Origin: Variovorax paradoxus EPS
Lineage (GTDB): Bacteria > Pseudomonadota > Gammaproteobacteria > Burkholderiales > Burkholderiaceae_C
DNA length: 64,000 nt
Assembly (NCBI RefSeq): GCF_000184745.1
Contig: NC_014931.1
Location: forward strand, 5,022,001 to 5,086,000
Direction: 5' to 3'
Below the pieces are notes generated by a model. The model ran no database searches. It was not told the DNA's origin and saw nothing but the letters and a program-made list of their open reading frames with translations. Below, piece after piece: positions 57,903-64,000 of the stretch (positions are counted from its first letter, which is position 1; every line of letters starts with the position of its first letter). The position numbers and the translations under genes are program-made.

Positions 57903-58876
57903 GCCAGAGCCCAGGGCCCGGCATCGACAGCGCGGCCGGCGCTGCACTCGCGAATGCACGCGCCGCGCAGCAGACGAGCCGCAGCAAGGAATCCGAACGC
58001 ATCCTCGCGGGCATCGGCCTGGTGCTCGTCGCGGTAGCCTGCTTCGCCACCCTCGACACGGCCACCAAGGCGTCGACTGCCGGCGTGCCGATCTTGATGG
58101 GCGTGTGGTTTCGCTATGCCTTCCAGGCCGTCGCCACCACCGCGGTGCTGCTGCCGCTGCATGGCACGGCGCTGCTGCGCACCCGGCATCCGCGCTACCA
58201 GTTGCTGCGCGGCGCGCTGCTGCTGGTGTCGAGCACGCTGGCTTTCCTGAGCCTGCGCTACATGCCGCTGGCCGAGTTCACCTCGATCGTGCTGATCGCG
58301 CCGCTGGTCATCACGCTGCTCGCGGCGACCACGCTCAAGGAATATGTCTCGCCGCTGCGCTGGGCGTTGGTGGCGGGCGGCTTCATCGGCACGCTGGTGA
58401 TCCTCAGGCCCGGCGGCGAAGCCTTCAGCTGGGCGATCCTGCTGCCGATTGGATTGGTGCTGACCAACGCCTGGTTCCAGGTGCTCACCAGCAAGCTCGC
58501 GCAGACCGAGAACCCGCTCACGATGCATTTCTATACCGGCTGGGTCGGCGCGCTCATTGCGTCGCTCGCGCTGCCCTTCGTGTGGACCGCCCTGCCCTCA
58601 TGGGAATGGTGGGCGCTGCTGTGCCTCATGGGATTCATGGGCACAGTGGGTCATTTCATATTGATCCTCGCCTACCAGCGCGCGCCCGCCTCCACGCTCA
58701 CGCCGTATTTGTATGCACAGATCGCCTTTGCCATGCTGGGCGGCTGGCTTGTTTTTTCGCAAGTGCCCGACCGTTATTCGCTCATCGGCATCTCGATGAT
58801 CGCGGTCTGCGGCGCCGCCGGTGCGTGGCTCACGGTGCGCGAGCGCCGCGTGCCCATCGAACCGGCGGAATCCTGA
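57899..58876 (+). CDS. EamA-family (DMT superfamily) transporter
   Basis: 325 aa from a GTG that overlaps the PHP gene stop (GTGA). Ten hydrophobic segments arranged as two EamA repeats: GIGLVLVAVACFATLDTATK with the first half, SSTLAFLSLRYMPLAEFTSIVLIAPLV, and the second half from AFSWAILLPIGLVLTNAWFQVL to VPDRYSLIGISMIAVCGAAG. Drug/metabolite transporters of this type export small metabolites; substrate unknown. About 40 hydrophilic residues precede the first segment. Confidence 0.9.
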   Translation: MSQSPGPGIDSAAGAALANARAAQQTSRSKESERILAGIGLVLVAVACFATLDTATKASTAGVPILMGVWFRYAFQAVATTAVLLPLHGTALLRTRHPRYQLLRGALLLVSSTLAFLSLRYMPLAEFTSIVLIAPLVITLLAATTLKEYVSPLRWALVAGGFIGTLVILRPGGEAFSWAILLPIGLVLTNAWFQVLTSKLAQTENPLTMHFYTGWVGALIASLALPFVWTALPSWEWWALLCLMGFMGTVGHFILILAYQRAPASTLTPYLYAQIAFAMLGGWLVFSQVPDRYSLIGISMIAVCGAAGAWLTVRERRVPIEPAES

Positions 58877-58891
58877 TCAGGAGATAGTTTC

Positions 58892-59527
58892 ATGGCCCAG
58901 TACTTCGAAGTCCATCCCGAGAACCCGCAGCAGCGGCTGCTCAAGCAAGCGGTGACGCTGCTCGCGCGCGGCGAGATCGTGGCAGTGCCCACCGACTCCA
59001 GCTACGCGCTGGCTTGCCACCTCGACGACAAGGACGCGGTCGACCAACTGCGCCGCATCCGACAGGTCGACGAGAAGCACCACCTGACGCTCTTGTGCCG
59101 CGACCTCAGCGAACTGGCCAATTACGCGCGCGTCGACAACAAGCAATACCGTTTGCTGAAGGCGGCGACGCCCGGCCCCTACACCTTCCTGCTCGAAGCC
59201 ACGAAGGAAGTGCCGCGCCGCGTGAGCCATCCGCAGCGCAAGACCATCGGCCTGCGCGTGCCCGACCACAAGGTGCTGCTGGAACTGCTCGCGCTGCACG
59301 GCGCGCCGCTCTTGGCCACCACGCTGATCGCGCCCGGAGAGACCGAGGCGTTGAACGACGCACAGACCATTCGCGAGCGCTTCGAAAAGCAGATCGGCGC
59401 AGTCATCGATGCCGGCGCCTGCCCTTCGCAGCCGACCACCGTGGTTGACCTCACGCCCATGGGCACGGGCGACGATCCGGTCGTGGTGCGGCAGGGACGC
59501 GGAGCGCTTGCAGTGCTCGGTCTCTGA
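58892..59527 (+). CDS. YciO/YrdC/Sua5-family protein
   Basis: 211 aa, the length of YciO rather than the longer Sua5. YrdC-fold motifs: LLARGEIVAVPTDSSYALACH, KHHLTLLCRDLSELANYARV, TPGPYTFLLEAT and RKTIGLRVPDH, and PTTVVDLTP near the end. Sua5/TsaC make threonylcarbamoyl-AMP for tRNA modification; the YciO branch is related but its role is less certain, so I do not give a tsaC symbol. GGAGATAG lies 9-16 bases before the ATG. Confidence 0.88.
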   Translation: MAQYFEVHPENPQQRLLKQAVTLLARGEIVAVPTDSSYALACHLDDKDAVDQLRRIRQVDEKHHLTLLCRDLSELANYARVDNKQYRLLKAATPGPYTFLLEATKEVPRRVSHPQRKTIGLRVPDHKVLLELLALHGAPLLATTLIAPGETEALNDAQTIRERFEKQIGAVIDAGACPSQPTTVVDLTPMGTGDDPVVVRQGRGALAVLGL

Positions 59528-59573
59528 AAGAAGTTGGAACCGATAACTAATGCACGTCTGACACAATCGCCCA

Positions 59574-60248
59574 GTGGATATTTCCAATCTCATACAGACC
59601 GTTCTCATCTACGCACTGCCCGTGATCTTCGCGATTACCGTGCACGAAGCGGCCCATGGCTATGTAGCCCGCCACTTCGGAGACAACACCGCCGAGGTGA
59701 TGGGCCGGGTCACCCTCAATCCCATGAAGCACATCGACCCCATCGGGACCATCCTGATGCCGTTGATGCTGTACTTCGCGACCTCGGGCGCCTTCCTCTT
59801 CGGCTATGCCAAGCCGGTGCCTGTGAACTTCGGGCGGCTGCGTCATCCCAAGCGCGACATGATCTGGGTGGCGCTCGCGGGCCCGGTCTCGAACTTCATC
59901 CAGGCCATCCTCTGGGCATTGCTGTTCGTGGTGTTGGTTGCGGCCGGTTTCGACAATGAAAACTTTTTCATCCAGATGGCGCGTGGCGGCATCCTGGTCA
60001 ACCTCGTGATGTGGGCCTTCAACCTGTTTCCGCTGCCTCCGCTCGATGGCGGCCGCGTGCTGGCAGGGCTGCTGCCCAGCGGCCCCGCGCAGAATTTCCT
60101 CGCGCGCATCGAGCCTTATGGCTTCTTCATCGTGATGGCCCTGGTCATTGCGGGCGTCGTCAGCACTTTCTGGCTGCGCCCCTTGATGGACGCCGGTTAC
60201 TTCGTCATCAATCTCATCATCACGCCGCTCAAGGCATTGCTGCTCTAA
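59574..60248 (+). CDS. M50 site-2-protease-family membrane metalloprotease
   Basis: 224 aa from a GTG. Zinc-binding HEAAH in ITVHEAAHGYVARHFGD (helix 1) and the second motif NLFPLPPLDGGRVLAG, with about six membrane segments. The compact form without PDZ domains is typical of the 'Rhomboid-like' S2P group (SREBP-type protease of bacteria). Its substrate is unknown. It lies between the YciO-type gene and trpS, 12 bp before the latter. Confidence 0.92.
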   Translation: MDISNLIQTVLIYALPVIFAITVHEAAHGYVARHFGDNTAEVMGRVTLNPMKHIDPIGTILMPLMLYFATSGAFLFGYAKPVPVNFGRLRHPKRDMIWVALAGPVSNFIQAILWALLFVVLVAAGFDNENFFIQMARGGILVNLVMWAFNLFPLPPLDGGRVLAGLLPSGPAQNFLARIEPYGFFIVMALVIAGVVSTFWLRPLMDAGYFVINLIITPLKALLL

Positions 60249-60260
60249 GTCTGTCGTTCC

Positions 60261-61592
60261 ATGGCCTTGTCTTCTTCCGCTCCGCTGCGCGTCCTGACCG
60301 GGATCACCCCGTCGGGCACGCCCCACCTTGGCAACTACGTCGGCTCGATCCGCCACTCGGTGCGGCAGAGCGTCGCGCCCGGTGTCGAGAGCTTCTTCTT
60401 CCTGGCTGACTACCACGCGCTCATCAAGGTACAAGACCCGGCCGTGATCCAGCGCTCCACGCTCGAGATCGCAGCAAGCTGGCTCGCGTGCGGGCTCGAC
60501 CCGGAGCGCGTGACCTTCTACCGCCAGTCGGACATCGCCGCGATTCCCGAGCTCACCTGGTTCCTCACCTGCGTCACCGGCAAGGGCGTGCTCAACCGCG
60601 CACATGCCTACAAGGCGCAGCTCGACAAGAACATCGCCAAGGGCGAGGACCCCGACGCCGATGTGACCGCCGGCCTCTTCATGTACCCGGTGCTGATGGG
60701 CGCGGACATCCTGATGTTCAACGCCCACAAGGTCCCCGTGGGCCGCGACCAGGTGCAGCACATCGAGATGGCGCGCGACATGGCGCAGCGCTTCAACCAC
60801 CAGTACGGAGAGCACTTCACGCTGCCCGAAGCCGAGATCGACGATGCCGTCGCCACCCTGCCCGGCCTTGACGGCCGCAAGATGAGCAAGAGCTACGGCA
60901 ACACGATCCCGCTGTTCGCGTCGCGCGCGTACCTGCAAAAGCAGATCGCCAGCATCGTGACCGACTCGCGCGCGCCCGGCGAGCCCAAGGAAACCGAGGG
61001 CTCGGCGCTCTTCCAGATCTACCAGGCCTTTGCCGATGCCGACGAGACCGAGATGCTTCGCAAGGCCTATGCCGACGGCATCGGTTGGGGCGACGCCAAG
61101 CAACTGCTGTTCGAGCGGATCGAAGTCGAAGTCGCACCGCTGCGAAAGCGCTACGAAGCGCTGATGAGCGACCCGGCGGAGATCGAGCGCATCCTGCTCA
61201 TCGGCGCCGAGAAGGCCAGCGCGCTGTCGCAGCCCTTCATGACGCGCCTGCGCCACGCGGTGGGCCTGCGCAACCTCGCGGCGGGCCGCGACAAGGGCAA
61301 CGCCAAGGCTGCCAAGGTCGCGAAGCCCAGCTTCAAGCAGTACCGCGAACGCGCCGACGGGCTCTTCTATTTCAAGCTGCTCGATGCGCGCGGCGAAACC
61401 CTGCTGCAGAGCCGTGGATTTGCTTCGCCGCAGGAAGCCGGCCGTACCATCGCGCTCCTGCAAACCGAGCGCGGTGCGGCACTGGCGACGCTGGCCGAGC
61501 AGCTCGAGCCCATCGACACAGAACAATCACGCGCCGTGAACGAGGCGCTGGAGGCATTGGCGGAAGCAACGACCACCACAGATGGAAGTTGA
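60261..61592 (+). CDS. trpS: Tryptophan--tRNA ligase with C-terminal extension
   Basis: 443 aa, longer than the usual 330-350. Class I aminoacyl-tRNA synthetase motifs: TGITPSGTPHLGNYVGSI (HIGH-like) and GRKMSKSYGN (KMSKS). The catalytic and anticodon parts end near residue 345; the remaining 90 residues (KPSFKQYRERADGLFYFKLLDARGE ... LLQSRGFASPQEAGRTIALLQ) resemble a YegP/DUF1508-type repeat, an extension I associate with Burkholderiales TrpS. It charges tRNA-Trp in the cytoplasm. Confidence 0.95.
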   Translation: MALSSSAPLRVLTGITPSGTPHLGNYVGSIRHSVRQSVAPGVESFFFLADYHALIKVQDPAVIQRSTLEIAASWLACGLDPERVTFYRQSDIAAIPELTWFLTCVTGKGVLNRAHAYKAQLDKNIAKGEDPDADVTAGLFMYPVLMGADILMFNAHKVPVGRDQVQHIEMARDMAQRFNHQYGEHFTLPEAEIDDAVATLPGLDGRKMSKSYGNTIPLFASRAYLQKQIASIVTDSRAPGEPKETEGSALFQIYQAFADADETEMLRKAYADGIGWGDAKQLLFERIEVEVAPLRKRYEALMSDPAEIERILLIGAEKASALSQPFMTRLRHAVGLRNLAAGRDKGNAKAAKVAKPSFKQYRERADGLFYFKLLDARGETLLQSRGFASPQEAGRTIALLQTERGAALATLAEQLEPIDTEQSRAVNEALEALAEATTTTDGS

Positions 61593-61665
61593 ACCGGCAA
61601 GGGCCCATCGGCTTATCCGCCGGTGAGCGAAGAGAGAAGACGGTGCGATCACAAAGGAAGAAAAC

Positions 61666-62262
61666 ATGAGCATTTATGTCATCGATGACCACCCCCTGAT
61701 GCGCGACGCGATCGTGATGGTGTTGCGACGCCTGCGACCCGCCGAGAACATCGTCGAGCTCGAGCGGCTCGACAAGCTCGCGAGTTCGGTGCAGCAGCGT
61801 GGCGCGCCCACCCTCTTCTGCCTGGACCTGAAGCTTCCGGACACGAATGGCGTCTCGGGCGTGATCGCGGTCAAGCAGGTCTATCCCAACGTGCCGATCG
61901 CCGTGTATTCGGCGGCACCGGCCGCGGACATGGAAGACGCCTGCATCGAAGCGGGCGCCGACACCTACATCGAGAAGTCCGCCAGCTCCAATGAATTGGC
62001 GGCCGCCCTGCGCGGCCTGCTGATGGCGGGCTCCGAAGAGGCCGACGAGCCGCCGCTCGCGAGCAGCAAGCTCTCCAAGCGCCAGACGCAGCTGATCGCC
62101 ATGCTCGACAAGGGCATGAGCAATCGCGACATCGCGACCGACCTGGAGATCAGCGAACACACGGTGAAGGTTCACCTGTGGCGCCTGTTCCGCCGGCTCG
62201 GTGTGAAGAGCCGCACGCAAGCGCTGCACTACGCCCGCACCAACGGTCTTCTGTCGGGCTGA
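61666..62262 (+). CDS. LuxR-type response regulator
   Basis: 198 aa. Receiver domain with DD7-8 (YVIDDHPLMRD), phosphoacceptor Asp54 (LFCLDLKLPDTNGVSG) and the Lys of YIEKSASS; LuxR HTH LSKRQTQLIAMLDKGMSNRDIATDLEISEHTVKVHLWRLFRRLGVKSRTQAL. Purine-rich sequence precedes the ATG. It is convergent with a membrane histidine kinase 144 bp away; they may be partners, but the opposite orientation leaves this open. Confidence 0.92.
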   Translation: MSIYVIDDHPLMRDAIVMVLRRLRPAENIVELERLDKLASSVQQRGAPTLFCLDLKLPDTNGVSGVIAVKQVYPNVPIAVYSAAPAADMEDACIEAGADTYIEKSASSNELAAALRGLLMAGSEEADEPPLASSKLSKRQTQLIAMLDKGMSNRDIATDLEISEHTVKVHLWRLFRRLGVKSRTQALHYARTNGLLSG

Positions 62263-62292
62263 AAAGGCTCGCCCCCAGGCTGCGCGCACTTC

Positions 62293-62327
62293 GTGTCGCT
62301 ACGCCAACCCCCTACCGGGGGCGACAC
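62293..62327. repeat. Nested hairpin in the intergenic region
   Basis: GTGTCGC (62293-62299) pairs with GCGACAC (62321-62327), and inside CCCCC (62308-62312) pairs with GGGGG (62317-62321 region). The surrounding sequence (CCCCCAGGCTGCGCGCACTTC) has the look of a dispersed intergenic element of Comamonadaceae, but only one copy is in this window. Confidence 0.55.
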
Positions 62328-62367
62328 CTGCGGCCCGGCAAAGCCGGTTCCGCGGTGTCTCTCGAAG

Positions 62368-62395
62368 AAAACCGCGTCTTTGTGCGCGGTTTTTT
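62368..62395. terminator. Intrinsic terminator between convergent genes
   Basis: Stem AAAACCGCG / CGCGGTTTT with an 8-base loop, followed by TT on the plus strand and preceded by an A-rich run that gives Ts on the minus strand. It can stop transcription from both the response regulator and the opposing kinase gene. Confidence 0.85.
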
Positions 62396-62406
62396 GATTG
62401 CACTTC

Positions 62407-63822
62407 TCAACCCCCGGAGGCGCTCACGCGCGCCTGTGCCACCGCCTCGTCGGCGTCGTGCAGCGCCACGCGGAACACGCTGCCGCTGCCCAGCCGCGAG
62501 CGCACGCTGATCGGGTGCCCCAGCACGTGCGAGAGCCGCGCGACGATGGCCAGGCCGAGGCCGAAGCCGTCGGACGTGCCGGCATGGTCGGCCACCTTGT
62601 AGAACTCCAGGAAGACGTCGCGCAGGTGCTCGGGCGCAATGCCGATGCCGGTGTCCCACACCTCCACACGCATGCCGTCGCGCGTCTGCCGCGCGGCCAG
62701 CAGCACACCGCCTTCGGTCGTGTACTTGATGGCGTTGGCCAGCAGGTTGCCGATCATGCGGCGCACGCGGATCGGGTCGGTAAGGAAGGAGCCCTCGGTC
62801 ACGTGCACGCGGAAATCGAGGCCGCGGCTCTCGGCCACCGGGCGGTACTGCAACTCCAGGTCATGCAGCAGCTCGGGCACGTCGACACGCTCGATGTGCA
62901 GCCGCACCTGGCCCGAGTCGATGCGCGCCAGGTCGAACATCGAATCGAAAAGCGCATTCACCGCATGCGTGGCGCGCACGATCTTCGGCGCGAGCTCGAG
63001 CACCAATTCGGGCTCGTTGCGCAGCCAATCCGCGTACAGCGAAAGTGCCAGCACCGGTTGGCGCATGTCGTGCGCGGCGCTGGCCAGGAAGCGGTTCTTC
63101 ATCGCCACCGCCGACACCGCTGCCTGCCGCTGCTGCGTGAGCGACTTGATCAGGATGTGGTTGTGGAACAGGAGCTCCAGGCTGTTGCGCGCCGTCTCAT
63201 GAATGTGGCGCCCCGCGCGCAGCAGCAGGAACCAGTGCAGCATCGGCAGGATCGGCATCAGGTAGCCGTAATGGAACTGCGGCGCGTGCAGATTGACGCT
63301 CACAAGCCGGATCACCACCGCCCCCAGCATCGTGATGAAGAGCGTGTTGACGTAGCGCTTGAGCAGCGGCGGATGCAGCGCGAGCCCGTTGAGCGGAAAA
63401 GTGGCCACCCCGGCCACGATCAGCCAGCTCATGAACTGGTTCACCTGCGGCGTGCGCTCGAAGAACAGCAGGATCGACGACCCCCACACCACCGCGGTCG
63501 TGCTCCAGATGAAGCCGTAGCGCTCGGTGAATTGTTGCTGCGCCGCGGAGCTCCGGCCGGCGTAGCGCACCGTGTAGACATGCGAGCCCCAGGCCCGGCA
63601 AATCGTGGCGATGACGCCGGCCATCAGCCACGTGAGCAGCTCCCAGCGCGGCACGTCGACCCAGCTCAGCCCGACCATGGCCGGGATGAGCGCAACAGAA
63701 ACGATGTAGGAGCTGCGCGAGGAGCGCATCAAGCTGCGGATCAGCTCGCCACGCACCCACGATTCGGCCTCGTCGGCCGAGGCCGGTGCCGGTGTCAAGC
63801 TTGCGATCGACGGATTGGCCAT
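62407..63822 (-). CDS. Membrane sensor histidine kinase
   Basis: 471 aa from the ATG at 63822 (AGGGGC upstream). The N-terminal 205 residues hold about six hydrophobic segments (39-55, 61-78, 107-121, 131-147, 160-175, 187-203) without a large periplasmic sensor. A coiled linker leads to HisKA with His251 in RFLASAAHDMRQPVLALSLYADWL, then an HATPase with NLLANAIKYT, VWDTGIGIAPEHL and GFGLGLAIVARLSHVLGH. A receiver domain is absent. Likely senses a membrane-related signal; a possible partner is the convergent LuxR-type regulator. Confidence 0.9.
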   Translation of the reverse strand: MANPSIASLTPAPASADEAESWVRGELIRSLMRSSRSSYIVSVALIPAMVGLSWVDVPRWELLTWLMAGVIATICRAWGSHVYTVRYAGRSSAAQQQFTERYGFIWSTTAVVWGSSILLFFERTPQVNQFMSWLIVAGVATFPLNGLALHPPLLKRYVNTLFITMLGAVVIRLVSVNLHAPQFHYGYLMPILPMLHWFLLLRAGRHIHETARNSLELLFHNHILIKSLTQQRQAAVSAVAMKNRFLASAAHDMRQPVLALSLYADWLRNEPELVLELAPKIVRATHAVNALFDSMFDLARIDSGQVRLHIERVDVPELLHDLELQYRPVAESRGLDFRVHVTEGSFLTDPIRVRRMIGNLLANAIKYTTEGGVLLAARQTRDGMRVEVWDTGIGIAPEHLRDVFLEFYKVADHAGTSDGFGLGLAIVARLSHVLGHPISVRSRLGSGSVFRVALHDADEAVAQARVSASGG

Positions 63823-64000
63823 ATGGCACAGGCCCCTTGTTCTTATCCGGCAATTGAAAATGGGCCCCTGCAAGGGCTCCGAGAGATGGCGATATTAACG
63901 GTCTGCCATCCAATGTTTCCCAAGGTAACCCGCAGAAGGTCTGCTCGTGATAATCCGCAGAGATCCGCGGATTCGCCGAACAAGAAGGAACCCAACCGCA
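63823..64000. other. Upstream region of the kinase gene, window edge
   Basis: 178 bp with no gene or clear repeat recognised. It is less GC-rich than its surroundings in places and probably holds the promoter of the minus-strand kinase gene. Confidence 0.4.

Overview
The window is about 64 kb of high-GC DNA with dense, mostly short operons. Its gene content (Bug-type solute receptors, kdsA, a urtABCDE urea transporter, trpS with a C-terminal extension, dgdA/dgdR) and its REP-like repeats point to a betaproteobacterium of the Comamonadaceae, most likely Variovorax. That placement is an inference from gene families; no rRNA or tRNA gene was seen. The window reads as ordinary chromosome. The only complete mobile element is one IS3-family insertion sequence.

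Layout. 1-6.95 kb: the end of a multi-domain rhodanese protein, a Bug/TctC receptor, a cystathionine beta-lyase, an ankyrin protein, a Sel1-like protein and an M20 peptidase. 7.0-9.05 kb: an array of 97-bp repeats split by an IS3-family element. 9.05-12.4 kb: the cstA-ybdD peptide/pyruvate uptake operon (minus strand), divergent from kdsA. 12.4-18.05 kb: NlpC/P60 lipoprotein, DsrE protein divergent from an AraC regulator, a membrane-anchored protein coupled to a PrsW-type protease, and a beta-lactamase-fold lipoprotein. 18.06-24.4 kb: a decayed copy of an SMP-30 gene end, AraC/SDR and LysR/RidA divergent pairs, then an operon of a DUF938 methyltransferase-like protein, a nucleotidyltransferase and the intact SMP-30 protein. 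24.4-28.8 kb: katG with a possible OxyR site, and a NarL-type two-component system. 28.9-32.1 kb: a membrane protein, an MFS transporter and a DedA-rhodanese fusion. 32.2-40.4 kb: a complete tripartite RND efflux system with an OmpR-type two-component system. 40.6-43.0 kb: aldo/keto reductase and MFS transporter. 43.1-49.2 kb: urtABCDE. 49.3-53.1 kb: MazG-like protein, dgdA/dgdR, a PHB-depolymerase-type esterase. 53.2-57 kb: PPK2 divergent from a PiT phosphate transporter and a CorA/ZntB-type transporter. 57-61.6 kb: PHP phosphoesterase, EamA transporter, YciO-type protein, M50 protease, trpS. 61.7-63.8 kb: a LuxR-type regulator convergent with a membrane histidine kinase.

The most noteworthy structure is non-coding. 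REP-like elements have expanded in three places: as a 97-bp array that hosts the IS and separates cstA-ybdD from its probable terminator; as 18-bp units between the RND pump and its regulator; and inside the urtC reading frame, where a REP and 27-bp units add about 70 residues to the permease N-terminus. A second palindromic family lies upstream of the RND operon and between urtA and urtB. The ppk2/pit promoter region carries a long, symmetrically placed inverted repeat. I did not find a convincing new defence or biosynthetic system.
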